From the NCBI RefSeq assembly GCF_040581485.1, contig NC_090128.1, forward strand, positions 41,818,931 through 41,882,930: a DNA stretch of 64,000 bases. The letters run 5' to 3'. The first letter of the stretch is position 1, and each line of letters begins with the position of its first letter. Shown one piece after another: positions 12,502-24,772 of this stretch. Below the pieces are notes generated by a model. It did no database searches and was not told where the DNA came from. It saw only the letters and a list, made by a program, of their open reading frames with translations. A program made the translations under genes and the position numbers. The DNA is from Linepithema humile. Taxonomy: Eukaryota > Arthropoda > Insecta > Hymenoptera > Formicidae.

Positions 12502-12617
12502 ATCTAGTGGTCGAGGAAACTGCTGCTCGTCAGCTTCCCGATCGTCCAATGGTCGAGGAACTGCTGCTTGTCCCCGATCGTCCAGTGGTCGAAGAAACTG
12601 CTGCTTGTCAGTCTCTC
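12502..12617 (-). repeat. Three tandem repeats in the Pao leader
   Basis: GTGGTCGAGGAAACTGCTGC and close variants recur three times, starting near 12506, 12549 and 12584, between the gag start and the putative primer-binding site. Confidence 0.7.
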
Positions 12618-12636
12618 GACCTCACAGGAGGCACCA

Positions 12637-13058
12637 TGTTGAATCGTGATTTTTATACAAAGAATTTCACTCAATGTATTAGTTTCGTATCTATGTTTAT
12701 TTGTTTGTTATTATGTTATATATTTCGTACAAATAGTACTGTAGGTTTCAAAGGATTCGACCTCGTATGTATCTCGGCTTGTTACAAAGTCGCGATATTA
12801 TACAGATTTGATCTTCGTGAATTAATCTCGCTGCTTATATAGCATCTTGCGGTGGTAGAAGGGAACCAATCAAAAAGAAATATACTTTAAGTAACCAATC
12901 TAAATGGTCATAATCTTATGTGACGCGGTTATCGGACATGTTGGTTGTTTGTTGTCTTAGGTCGGCGAAGCCTTTGTCGCATGCCGACTGAGGTCGGCAA
13001 AACTTTTTTCGTGGGCCCACGCGTGTTTTTATCGCAACTAATATTTAATGTCGCAACA
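12637..13058 (-). repeat. Putative Pao 5' LTR with adjacent primer-binding site
   Basis: In plus orientation it runs from TGTTGAATCG (12637) to ACA (13058). On the minus strand it ends in AACA followed by TGGTGCCTCCTG (12636-12625), a TGG-starting candidate primer-binding site. Without a second LTR the outer edge is an estimate; it is supported by the resumption of FAS intron sequence at about 13065. Confidence 0.5.
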
Positions 13059-13148
13059 TAATATTTACTTTATTATAAAATATGTTAATAATAAATATTA
13101 GTTTTAATGCAATATATTTAATGATAAAATTGTTTATTAACTTTGTAG

Positions 13149-14114
13149 ATTGGCTTAGTAGATCTCTTAACATCTATAGAGATTATTCCGGATTTCATAG
13201 TTGGTCATTTTGCTGGTGAACTTGCTTACGCAGACGGATGTCTGACTATGGAACAAACTATTCTGTCAGCGTACTTTATTGGTTTAGCATGTGTGAAAGA
13301 GAAACTAGTTCATAGCTCTATCGCAGTTGTCAATTATGATTACAATTCTCTTAAAGATATATGTCCAGCAGATATTGAAGTAATATGCAAAAACAACCAA
13401 AACAGCAATATTGTAACAGGCCCCGCTAAATCCATACAAGAATTTTTGCAAAAATTGCAGGCATGTTGATTTTTTACCATATTCAAACTATAAATTTTTT
13501 ATTATTAATACATAATGCACGTAGTGTTTTTCTTAATAGTCGAGTATAAATACAATTTTATTTTCAATTTGTCGTGTTAACTAATATATATTAATTGCTT
13601 TTTTTTAGAACAACAACATTGACGTAAAAGCAATTTACTTCAATAACATGCCGCATCACAGTCGTTACCTCGCTTCTCTGAAATCGCAATTTTTTACAAA
13701 TTTAAACAAAATAATTTCACAGCCAAAAGAAAGGAGTCCCAAATGGATCAGCACCTCCGTACCTCGCAAGGAATGGTCCAATCCAGCATCAAAATTATGC
13801 TCAGCAAGTTACCATACGCATAGTATATTAAACATCGTTTTGTTTGATCAAACAACGCATATGGTACCAAACGACGCTGTAATTATCGAAATTGCACCAA
13901 ATAGCATTTTACAGAACATTTTGAAAGAATCGGTACATTCCAAAGTAACGAACATTGTACTGACAAAACGAAATGAACCAAATACTATCAATTTACTATT
14001 GCAAGGGATTGGAGAACTCTACAACTGTGGCCTCCAACCGCGGATTGCTAATTTGTATTCACTGGTGAATTTTCCAGTTAACCGAGGTACTCCTATGATC
14101 TCTCCATCTATAAG
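13149..14114 (+). other. FAS-A: malonyl/acetyltransferase segment without active-site Ser
   Basis: The exon opens IGLVDLLTSIEIIPD and carries GHFAGELAYADGCL where active enzymes have GHSxGELGCAYADGC. The Phe codon TTT is at 13209-13211, and two residues after EL are missing (6-nt deletion). The second exon has HHSRYLASLKSQFF and VIIEIAPNSILQNIL of the MAT C-terminus. The first exon ends at a GC donor (GCATGT, 13461) where copy B has GTATGT. Confidence 0.85.
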
Positions 14115-14199
14115 GTACAATATATTATTAAAATTAATATAAATATTGCATATATAAATAAACACATAATTGCATAAACAAACGTTTTCATACTATCAG

Positions 14200-16094
14200 A
14201 TGGAAACATGCTGAAGATTGGTTTGTACATGATTATCAAAATCAAAAATACATGAAATTCAGAGGCAAACAAGTAGAAATCATGACGGATAACGAAGATT
14301 ATGGCTATATGACCGGTCACATCATTGACGGAAGAAATTTGCTACCAGCGACAGGCTATCTAGTGCTTGTTTGGGAAACCATTGGAATGATGAAGGATAA
14401 AATACAAACATCAATACCAGTAGTATTTCAAAATATAAAATTTATTCGAGCTACTCATTTATATATTAAACGATGGCCTTGTTAATTTGACAATTGTGAT
14501 ACAGAGAAGTATGTATAAAATTTTATTCTTTAAAAAAAAATAACTTTAAATAATATTACAACATGTAGCATTCGATGCAAAATTATTGTAGAAAGCGGCA
14601 AATTTGAAGTCACCGAAGAAGACAGCGTTGTTGTAACAGGTGAAGTACACGCTGTATCAAATGCCGAACAAGAAATGGTGCCGAATGATCTGTTGTCGGT
14701 AGATACTGACGAGGAAGAACATATGACTTCTCGAGACATTTACAAGGAATTAAGGCTACGCGGTTACCAATACAGTGATGCATTTTGTGGCTTATATAGC
14801 GCATCAGTCTCAGGCAGCAAAGGACACATCACTTGGACAGGTAATTGGGTGACATTCATGGACAACATGCTGCAGATTTCTATAATTGGAAAAGATACCA
14901 GAGACTTATATATTCCAAGTATTGAAAAATTGGTAATTAATCCTGCACTTCACGCATCAAAATTGCGGGACATGACATCCGAAAAAGATAAACGTAAGTA
15001 TCTTACATACAATTAAATAACTATTGAAAACATTATTATTTAAAATGTAATATTTTCTAAATTGCCTTATTGCAGAGGTACCAATACATGTATATAAAGA
15101 AATAGACGTAATTAAATCAGGTGGAATAGAGATACGTGGCCTGAAAGCTATCTCGATATCTCGCCGAAAACCAACCGGAGATCCCGTCATCGAAGAACAT
15201 AAATTTATAACTTACCAGGATCGCGCTGATATTTCGTTAAATGAAGCAATTCGAATATCAACGCAGCTGGCGCTAGAAGACCATCAAATCATTAAAGCAA
15301 CAGCCATAGAGCTAGTGGAAGATACAGATGATGTAATGTTAAAAGATCTATCATCAACGTTACTGATTGAAGCTCTTGCTGATATTCCTTTAATACAAGC
15401 AAATGTTGCTATACTAACATCACCAAATCGTTTCAATCCAGCAGAACTGTCTTCAAATGTTTCGATCGCAGATTTGAACAATCCACTTATAAGCGACAAA
15501 GCTTTGATAGCTACAGGATTTAATCTTTTGACGAAACATCAGAATTCATTAGAAAAACTTTTGCCGCTTTTGAGAGATGGCGGTTATCTCTTAACACGCG
15601 AGAAATGCAATCTAAATAACTATGAAACATATTTGAGTGAATATGCATTAAATGTTATTCTGGAAAAGCGTACGGATAAAGAAATAATTATACTTTTGAA
15701 GAAAAAGGTTATCGTATCAAAAACAATTGTCGTCTATATAAATAATAATAATTTTAATTGGCTCGAAGATTTAAAGCAACTTGTAGACGACGAGAAAAAA
15801 CACGATGGCAATAGCAGAATTGTAATTGTTGGGGAGGGGGACTTTAAATGCGGTTTATTGGGTTTTATTAACTGCTTGAGGAAAGAGCCTGGTGGAGAGT
15901 TGGTTAGAGGTGTGCTTATTCAAGACAAACATGCTTCTAAATTTTCTCTACAAGATCCGTTCTATATGCAACAATTACAAAAAGATATGTTTGTCAGCGT
16001 TTTGCGACCTAATAAAACTTGGGGATCTTACCGACATTTGCGATTACCACATTCAGAAGTCGAATCCGTAAATGCCGCCTATGTATGCCAAACG
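14200..16094 (+). other. FAS-A: dehydratase and central structural region
   Basis: GHIIDGRNLLPATGYL carries the DH catalytic His-Gly-Pro pattern. Shortly after (14465-14486) copy A has 4 nt more than copy B and runs into TAA at 14483, a frameshift. After it the region continues as YQYSDAFCGL (DH second half) and a long non-catalytic central section (15076-16094) with NGNSRIVIVGEGDFKCGLL-like spacing, ending NKTWGSYRHLRLPHSEVESV. Confidence 0.8.
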
Positions 16095-16287
16095 GTATAT
16101 AAAATTACCATTTGCCGAACTTTAGATAATCTATCTATCTTTACATAATCTATCTATTGTCTATGTGCTATTGACACAATAATATTGTGAATTATTTTGT
16201 TTTAAATATTTTTAAAATTTTACTTAAAAGTCTCGCACACTTTATCTAACGAATATATTTATTTGTTTATCAAATATTTTTCTACAG

Positions 16288-17442
16288 GTTCGAGACGATT
16301 TAAGTTCTTTCTGTTGGATGGAAAGCGATATATCTGTCGAATCTCAAGCCAAAGAAATAGTATGTGTGGTCTATTCGTCCATCAATTTCAGAGATGTAAT
16401 GCTAGCAACTGGCAAATTAACATCGGATTTCATAAAGTCGAATCGGCTTCAGGACACGAGTCTGGGACTGGAATATGTAGGATACGTTGTCAATGGACAG
16501 CGAGTTATGGGACTTTCTGACAATAAGTACATAACTATATAATATATGTATATGTGTTTAATTTATTGTAGAACATTTGTGAATAATAAACTTGGTGTTA
16601 CAGTCTTACATGATTTACACAAATTTATTCTATTATAATAAACAGATAAAATTGTTATTTTGTTTTTATTCATTAGCAAAAATCGTTATTTTATACTTAC
16701 ACAATCAATAATTTAATTTATTTAAAAACAAAAATGTTATGTTCTTAGGTGCATAGCGAATGTTGTTGTACGAGATAAAGATTTATGTTGGAATATACCC
16801 GATTCATGGACATTTGAAGAGGCGGCCACAGTGCCGTGCATTTACAGCACGAATTATTATGCCTTATATCATTTTGGAAAAATGAAGAAAGGTGATAAAG
16901 TACTTATCCACTCTGGCACTGGTGGCATTGGACAATCAGCTATTCATCTCGCTCTTCAGGAAGGATGTCAAGTGTTTACTACCGTGGGCACTGCAGAAAA
17001 ACGTAAATTCATCAGAAAACTGTTTCCGGCTATTCCCGATGAACATATTGGATATTCGGGGGACACGAGTTTTGAGGAAATGATAATGAAACAAACAAAC
17101 GGTCGCGGCATTGATATTGTATTAAACTCATTGGCGGAAGAAAAACTTATAGCGTCTGTTCGCTGTTTGGCAAAGAGGGGTCGTTTTTTAGAAATTGGAA
17201 AGTTTGATATTTTATCCAACAATCCTCTAAGCATGTCTTTATTTCAAAAAGGAATCAGTTTTTATCCAGTTCTGTTGGATGCAATGTTTACCAGTAATCA
17301 TAAAAATAAATCTCGGTTATCGAAATTAATGGCTGAAGGTTTACAAAATAGAAACATTAAACCTATTCAGACGACAGTTTTTCCTAAGACAGAAATTGAA
17401 GCAGCTTTCAGATACATGGCAAGCGGTAAACACATGGGAAAA
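16288..17442 (+). other. FAS-A: enoylreductase segment
   Basis: INFRDVMLATGKL and LGLEYVGY are followed by the second exon (16749-17442) with DSWTFEEAATVPCIYSTNYY and the NADPH-binding loop IHSGTGGIGQSAIHLAL. It ends FRYMASGKHMGK at a GTATGT donor. This exon is intact here but split by a P-type transposon in copy B. Confidence 0.85.
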
Positions 17443-17544
17443 GTATGTTTACGACAATTAAACGTATATTATAAATTATTATTAAAAAAGTTGTGCGTAA
17501 TATGTAATAAATTTCATATTTTTAATACAATGATATGTTTATAG

Positions 17545-18376
17545 ATTATTTTAAATATACAAGAGGATGTTAAATCTTTGGATTCACCTGTTCTTGCACA
17601 CCGTCGTTATTACTGTCTCAGCGATAGAACTTACGTTATACTAGGCGGCTTGGGTGGATTTGGTTTAGAGTTAACTGACTGGCTGATACTTAGAGGCGCT
17701 AAGAATGTCATATTAACTTCGAGAATTGGAATAAAGAATGGCTATCAGCGAATGAGGATTGAATTATGGAAATTGTACGGTGTAAACGTGCAGATAGTTA
17801 AAGACGCAAATCTTGCTAATCTCGAAGAATGTGAACATTTCCTACAAATGGCGGAGAGACAAGCACCAGTAGATGCAATATTTAATCTTGCTGTGGTGTT
17901 GAAAGATTGTATACTTAAGAACCAAACCATAGAAACTTTCACGGAATCTTTCATGTCGAAGGCTTGGACGACACAGACATTAGATAAAGCATCTAGAAAG
18001 ATCTGTTTAAAACTTCGACATTTTGTAGTGTTTTCTTCCGTTTCTTGCGGAAGAGGGAACGCTGGGCAAACTAATTATGGAATGGCCAATTCCATCATGG
18101 AAAGAGTGTGCGAAAAAAGAGCGGAGGAAGGACTACCCGGATTGGCAATTCAATGGGGAGCTGTAAGTGACGTAGGTCTCGTCGCTGACATGCAGGAAGT
18201 CAATAAAGAGTTAGTTATCGGTGGGACTCTGCAACAGAAAATATCTTCCTGCCTTGTAGAACTCGAGAAATTTTTGCTCCAAAACCGACCGATCGTAAGC
18301 AGCATGATCGTAAATGAAAAGAAAATGGAGTTATCCGGATTAGACAACATGGTGGAAACCGTTGCTAATATTATGA
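17545..18376 (+). other. FAS-A: ketoreductase segment
   Basis: ILGGLGGFGLELTDW is the NADPH-binding motif and NYGMANSIME carries the catalytic Tyr region, preceded by VVFSSVSCGRGNAGQ. The frame is open across the exon in copy A, whereas copy B has a 1-nt insertion near the NADPH loop. Confidence 0.85.
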
Positions 18377-18609
18377 GTAAGAATTAACAAACAGATTTTT
18401 TTTTGTTATAACATACTTAGAACGTGATAATTTTTTAATGTATTATTCACTTCGATATCACAGCATCCCAAAAGTCATTGTTGCACGCACAAATACGTAC
18501 ACAAACACATACATCCTTGCACGCACGCTTGCATGTTGAATATATTGTCAAACTTTTTTTGATAATATATAATGAGTCATTATGTGGTTCTATGAATTTT
18601 GTGTTACAG

Positions 18610-20371
18610 ATATAAGAGATATGAAAGTAATAAGTCAAAGTACACCTTTGACTGAACTTGGAATGGATTCCATGGTTGCTGTGGAAATCAGACAAATTTT
18701 GGAACGAGAATTTGATGTCTTGCTCACTTGACAAGAAATACGAAACCTCACATTTGCAAAACTGAGTCAAATATGTAATGCAAACGTTAATAATAACGAG
18801 ACACAAACTGAAGCGTCAACTGATAAGAATATGCCGGATCTTACGAAAGAATGGAATTTGTTATTTGGTATTTTAAAAAATCAAGATTTTGTTTCAGAAA
18901 TTTGTTTAGATCTTCAAACCAACACAGAGGATAACTCGACTCATGTATTTCTTCTACCAGGACTTGATGGCTGCGGAACAATATTTAATCATTTAGCACC
19001 AAGAATTAAATTTTCGGCAACATCTCTGCAATATTGCAATATTCAAGCTGCGAGCACTATATCCGAGATGGCTGATTATCTTTTAATGGTATGTAATTAT
19101 AATTAAATGTTTTTTAAAAGTATATAATCACAGTTATTAATAATCTGTATTGTTTTTATTCCAAATTTTTATTTAATGCTTTGCTTAACTATGCGTTTAG
19201 ATTCCTCAAAATTTATATTTTTCATGTTATATTTCCAAAATTTCTTCCGTCCTACTTTTTTGTTTTTATAATTATTAAAATTATTAAATTTTTCTATGGG
19301 CGTGGAGACAATTTTATACCGTATTTATCCATAACACTATTATTATCGGAAATTGGATTTTTACCGTGCTATCCGTGCATCATGGTGTTCTAACAATTAT
19401 ATTTGTTACTATTAAAACTTATATATAGTCATATGGTTTTGGAATAGAAAAGGGCTTTTAGCTGATAGATGCAAAAGTTGCAAAATAAATATATTTTTGT
19501 CTTTGTTTTTTTAGTGCATATCATCACGATTAAAAGACAAAAAAAAAGTTGTAATAACAGGATATTCTTTCGGTTCTATACTTGCAATTGAACTAGTAAG
19601 AAGATTGGAGGCTGTGGGTACTAAAAGTCGATTAGTTCTCATTGATGGTGCTCCGAAATTTGTAAAAATGCATTGTGAACTCTATATGCCTAGCTACATG
19701 AGCGATGAAGAACTTCAGATTAATATTATGATCAATATTGTCAAGATTTATGAAACAAAAATCAGTGAAGAGGTATAACTCTATTTTTTATTTTTTTTGA
19801 ACTAATTAAATTAATATATTTTTGATTGCGGATATTTTAAGTATGACTCATTTTTTACTGCCAGTTTTATACTGTAAATATTTTTCATTTTATAATAAGT
19901 TGATTTTAAAAGTAGGACGCATAATTTGACAGGTTTTATTGGAATTACAAAAATGTGAAACTTGGGAAAAAAGATTTGAAATTTTCGCCAAATACTTTTC
20001 AAAAGTAAATTCACTTCTGTCACGCTCAAATTTGCAAACACTGTATACAACAATTTATAAACATATACTGGCTATTCGACAATATGATTCTTCTACATTA
20101 CCGCGTATTAAATCACCCATAACGTTGTTAAAACCTACGTTGTCATATGCACCTGAACTCGAAGAGGATTATGGTTTGTATAAGGTATCTTGACAAAACA
20201 TTTTATCAGTATTCATTATTTAATATACCAAATTTTACAATATTTTTTATAAAATTTAATACGTTTAAGATAACTGAAAACAAGATAGTAGTAGAACACG
20301 TCGAATGTAATCACGTGACGATCTTAAGAAACGAGAAAGTGGCGGCTGTAATTAATGAAGAAGCGTTTTGA
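18610..20371 (+). other. FAS-A: acyl carrier protein and thioesterase segment
   Basis: TELGMDSMVAVEIRQI contains the phosphopantetheine Ser (DSM). Ten codons later TGA (18729-18731) replaces a CCA seen in copy B, so a product would end before the TE. The TE follows in four exon pieces: FLLPGLDGCGTIFNHLA, then GYSFGSILAIELVRR (catalytic Ser) and CNHVTIL near the C-terminus (catalytic His). The stop TGA is at 20369-20371. Confidence 0.85.
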
Positions 20372-21241
20372 TGTAAGTAATTTTATTATTGATGTTAATT
20401 AGAACTATAAAATCTTATTTAAAATAATTGTTATCACTGTTTCTGAAGTCACATGCATTACTATGATTAATTTTGCAACTATGTGAAAAATTTTTATTTA
20501 ATTTTTTTATCTTATATGCTATTGATTGCACATTAAAAAAGTATTATAAAATAACAAGTAAAATATTTTGTTATTTTGATAAATATATGCATGTAAAATT
20601 TTATGTACTATATGAGTTCTATTTATTATTATTAGTGCATTTGCATAAAATATACCATTGCCATGTCTCTACTTAAACCTATTATATTTCAGAATGTGCC
20701 TTACGCAACCGTAACAGACGTACATTTTTTCGCTAACGGGTGAATACGGAGTCCAACTTGTTAGTCAAACGGTTTATGAGATATACAACGATGACAAAAG
20801 GATAGATTTTGTATCTTCTATGATAGCATCGTACTTTAATTTTGTTTTAGATAAAGAATTTAATATTCTTTACTAGGAACGGAATTTTGTGTAATCTTTT
20901 GAGGTGGAGGAATGTGTTTATAGTTAAAATACAAACTGTGGTTTAAAAATCATTTAATTTTAGAAATAATAAAGTTGTTGTTATTTACTTGAGGTATATT
21001 TCAAATGTAAACAACTAAATAAAATATATAAAAAATAAAAAGAATGAAGTTTTTATTAATTATTTGTATTGGATTGATTAAAAAGTTTCTTCAGATTTGT
21101 CGATGAAAATAAATGTAAAAATTATTTTTTAATTATTTTTAAATAATTTTAAATATTTGAAAGTTATTTTGATGACTGTTTATGAAAAAACTTACAATAT
21201 AAATGTAGTAAATGTTTGATATACTTGATGTAGTACTATAT
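20372..21241 (+). other. FAS-A 3' flank, homologous to FAS-B 3' flank
   Basis: AT-rich and without a convincing ORF. The part from about 20690 to 21020 is mirrored on the minus strand at about 38040-38400 (for example AACGGAATTTTGTGTAATC in both), so the duplication includes the 3' UTR. Confidence 0.65.
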
Positions 21242-21257
21242 AGGTACATATACTATT

Positions 21258-21664
21258 GCCCCCTCCAGTGTTACAAATGCCTGGAGAAGGGGCACGTGCA
21301 GGCCAAATGCCCCTCAGGCAGTGTGGACCGTAGCAAGTGCTGCTACCGCTGCGGCACTGAGGGGCACGAGGCGCGAACGTGCACAGCACCGGCGCGCTGC
21401 ACCCTGTGCCACGAGGTTGGTCGCCAGGCCTCCCACCGAATGCTGGGCCCGGCATGCAAGGCCCCGAAAAACGGGGGCAAAAGGAAGAAGGGGGGGGCTA
21501 CTCAGGCGCCCCCACCCCAAAATGAGGGGAAGAAGAAGGAGCAGGCAGCGGCGAATCTGCCTGCCCTGGAGGGGCCCTGCCCCCCTGAAGCAATGGAGTG
21601 CGAACCAACAACCTCGCAGTGTCCCGCAGTTGAGGACACGAGGATGATCAGCCTGCAGGAGTGA
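21258..21664 (+). pseudogene. LINE ORF1 C-terminal fragment with zinc knuckles
   Basis: The frame carries three Cys/His knuckles: CYKCLEKGHVQAKC, CYRCGTEGHEARTC and CTLCHEVGRQASHRM. A basic tail and an acidic Pro/Glu-rich end follow, with stop at 21662-21664. The N-terminal part is missing because of 5' truncation. ORF1 proteins of this clade bind the element RNA. Confidence 0.85.
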
Positions 21665-21699
21665 AGGGTTTCGTGGACCCGGAAATGTCCACAAAACTC

Positions 21700-24600
21700 C
21701 TGTAGGCGAATTTGAATCACGCCCGTCAGGCCCAAGATCTTTTCGTTCAGGACCTAGACGGGCGTGACGCAGGGCTAGGTGTGGTGGCGGAGCCGCACAG
21801 CGTGCCCGACTCAAATCCCAATTGGGTCGCGGCCGCTGACGGCTCCGCTGCCATTGTAAGAAGGAACTCCCCGTGCTCCCCCCCCCTTATCCATATTGGA
21901 AAAGGGGAGGGGATATGTCATCGCGCGGTGGGGTTCCTTTCGGGTGGTGGGAGTATACGCCCCTCCCAGTATGTCTCACCCCGACTTCCTACACCTACTG
22001 TGGGAGATGGGTGGGGGCATACGCCGATGCCTCCCCCATCCAGTTCTGGTGGCCGGGGACTTCAATGCCTGGCATAAGGATTGGGGTTCCCGGTGCAATG
22101 GAAGAAGGGGTGAGAGCGTGAAGGACTGGGCGGCGGAGCTGGACCTCCTGCTATTAAACAGGGGGTCCAGAAGCACGTGTGTGCACCCCCGTGGGGAGTC
22201 CATAGTCGACCTGACGTGGGCCTCCCCGCGGGCTGCGCAATTGGTGGAATCCTGGAGGGTGACAGACACCGAGTCCCTGTCGGACCACCTTGTCATAGAG
22301 GTGGTCCTGACAGCCACCCCCAGGAGCGTGCTGCTCCGTCGCAGGAGGAAGGGCGATAAGCTCCCACGCAGATGGGTCCTGGCCAAACTGGACCAAGACC
22401 GGTTGGAGGCGGCGGTCTTAGTGGAGACGTGGTCGGATACCCCCGACCACGTCGAAGCCGAGGAGGAGGCCGCCGCGATCGTGGGCATGGTCACGCGTGC
22501 TTGCGACGCGGCCATGCCCCGATCGAGACCCGCCCCTCGTCGGGCGGCGTATTGGTGGTGCGAGGAGATCGCGGAACTCCGCAGAGCGGCCAACTCGGCC
22601 AGACGCGATCTCCTCAGGGCCCGACGAAGGGCGGGTGGGGACGACGATGAGACTGCAGTGGCGCGCGGTGTGTACCTTGCCGCAAGGTACGCGCTGTGGT
22701 CAGCCATTAGCAGGGCCAAGGCCAAGGCCTGGGACGAGTTAATTGCGGAACTCGACAGGGACCCATGGGGGCGTCCGTATCGGATAGTCTTAAACAGGCT
22801 AAGACCGGCGGCGCCCCCCATCTCGGAGACGCTAGATCCGGAGTTTCTCGGTCAGGTGGTGGAGACCCTTTTCCCCGAACGGGATGTTAACATCCCCCCG
22901 AAGAGGGACCCTCCCCCCTGGTCCGAGGACCTGGACATTACGGGAAGAGAGCTCTCCGAGGTAGCAAAGAGACTGGGGGCAGCTGGTAAGGCCCCCGGTC
23001 CTGATGGGATCCCTGGTAGAATCTGGGCCTTGGTTTTTGGCGGAGTAGGGGCTCGCCTGAGGAGGTTGTTCAACACCTGCCTCAGGACGGGCTCCTTCCC
23101 CTCGGCGTGGAAGATGGCCAATCTGGCCTTAATCCACAAAGAGGGGAAGCCGGCGGAGCAGCCTTCTGCTTATAGGCCGATTTGCCTGCTGGACGAGGTC
23201 AGCAAGTTGTTCGAAAGAATAATTGCTGACCGAATCGTCCAGCACCTGTCGCGGACCGGTCCCGACTTGAGTGAGGAACAATTTGGATTCCGGGAGGGTC
23301 GCTCGACCACAGATGCAATTATGCACCTGAGGGCCCTCTCGGACCAAATTGTAGGGGAGGGAGAGGTGGCGTTGGCAGTGTCCTTGGACATTGTCAACGC
23401 GTTTAACTCCCTCCCCTGGGACTGGGTGGGGGTGGCCATGGAGCATCATGGCCTCCCCCAATACTAAAGGGACGTAGTCTGGGACTACTTCCGCGGCAGG
23501 ACGCTCCAGTACAAAGACCAACTGGAGCGGATAAGCAGAAGGCCTGTGCACTGCGGGGTTCCACAGGGGTCAGTTTTAGGCCCCTTTCTGTGGAACCTCG
23601 CGTATGACAGAGTGCTCCGTACGGCGCTCCCCCTGGGCTGTCGTCTGTTATGTTACGCAGACGACACACTGGTGGTAGCCCGGGGGAGAAGCTGGGTGGA
23701 AGCTCGGGACGCGGCCAACACCGCAACCCGAGCGGTCGTATGCTCCATACGTACCATGGGACTGGAGGTCGCCCCACAGAAGACGGAGGCCCTGTTCTTC
23801 TACGACAGGGCCAAGGGGCATCCTCCCCCCATCCAAATGTGGGTGGGGGAAGTCCGAGTCCCGGTGGGGACCCAGATGAGATATCTGGGCCTCATCCTGG
23901 ATGGGCTTTGGGGATTTGAACAGCACTTTGTGCAAATCGTCCCCAAAGCGGACAGGATGGCGGCAGCGTTAGGCCGTCTCCTGCCCAACGTGGGTGGGCC
24001 GAACGTTAGGGTTCGGCGTCTGTACGCCAACGTCGTGCAGTTGGTGTCCCTCTACGGGGCACCGGTATGGGCCGATAAAGTCCTGGCCAGTCGGCGCATT
24101 AAAGCGATCGTGCATCGCCAACAGCGTCGGCTGGCCTCAAGGATCATTCGGTCCTACTGCACGACGTCGTTCGTGGCGGCCACGGCCCTGGCGGGCCTCC
24201 TCCTGGTCGAGTTCATGGCGAACTCGTACGCTGAAGTGTATCGGCGTACGAGGGACCCTAACCGCACCGGGAGCGCCCGTCTAAGACCAGGGGCCGTGGA
24301 CAAAATCAGGAAGAGTGCCCGTCGCAGTGCTATATCCCAGTGGCAGGAGGCCATGGCGGATTCTGCGACGGGCAGATGGACCACCCACGCCATCCAGCCC
24401 TGTCTACCGGAGTGGGTAGACAGGCGAGGACGAGGACTTGAGTTCCACCTGACACAGGTACTCACCGGGCACGGTTGCTTCGGTGACTACCTGTGCAGGA
24501 TTGGTAGGGAGCGTACGACGAGATGCCACCACTGTGCGGCCGGTCGGGACTCGGCGCAACACACTCTCCAAGAGTGTAGCGCATGGGACGAGGAGCGTCG

Positions 24601-24772
24601 GGTCCTGACCGCAGTGGTCGGCGGAGACCTCTCCCTGCCAGCAGTGGTTAAGGCCATGCTGGAGGGAGAGGAAAAATGGAGGGCCGTCTCCTTCTTCTGC
24701 GACAGCGTAATGCTGCAGAAGGAGGAGGCGGAGAGAGAAAGAAGAGGGGAGGCGGTGGGGAGAGGAGGATGA
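21700..24772 (+). pseudogene. LINE ORF2: apurinic-type endonuclease and reverse transcriptase, broken
   Basis: The endonuclease begins NHARQAQDLFVQDLDG near 21712. A frame change at the C9 run or just after it (about 21880-21915) moves coding to the frame with RWGSFRVVGVYAPP, VAGDFNAWHKDWGS and LSDHLVIEV (catalytic Asp/Asn/His region). RT blocks include GKAPGPDGIPG, AYRPICLLDEVSKLFE, EEQFGFREGRSTTDA and CYADDTLVVAR (catalytic YADD). A TAA at 23465-23467 interrupts the RT palm. The C-terminus has CHHCAAGRDSAQHTLQEC, a CCHC-like finger usual for R1 elements, and ends at 24772. Confidence 0.9.

Larger units (their letters stand above)
8805..13058 (-). mobile_element. BEL/Pao LTR retrotransposon, 3'-truncated
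   Basis: On the minus strand the order is LTR, leader, gag, zinc knuckle, aspartic protease, reverse transcriptase and RNase H; sequence then stops near 8805-8815 at an unrelated repeat, so the integrase and 3' LTR are missing. The order and the DUF1759-like gag identify BEL/Pao. The insertion lies upstream of the first remaining MAT exon of FAS copy A; beyond 13065 the sequence matches the corresponding intron of copy B. Several frame breaks show it is dead. Confidence 0.85.
13149..20371 (+). pseudogene. Fatty acid synthase-like gene copy A (MAT to TE), decayed
   Basis: Exons (approximate): 13149-13460, 13609-14114, 14200-14508, 14568-14993, 15076-16094, 16288-16526, 16749-17442, 17545-18376, 18610-19088, 19515-19772, 19933-20184 and 20270-20371. 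The order MAT, DH, central pseudo-methyltransferase region, ER, KR, ACP, TE is that of cytosolic type I animal FAS, which builds palmitate from acetyl- and malonyl-CoA with NADPH. KS is absent; a Pao element and the BEN gene lie where it should be. Lesions against copy B: GHS to GHF in MAT (shared), a 6-nt deletion in MAT, a net 4-nt insertion near 14465-14486 with stop at 14483, TGA at 18729-18731, and a GC donor at 13461. It cannot make a full FAS. Confidence 0.85.

Noticed and set aside
13209..13211. MAT Phe codon as a sequencing error
   Set aside because: The same TTT is present in copy B in a different sequence context, so an independent error is unlikely.
19181..19393. 70-codon ORF between TE exons of FAS-A
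   Set aside because: It lies within an intron bounded by GTATGT and TTTTTAG; AT-rich chance frame.
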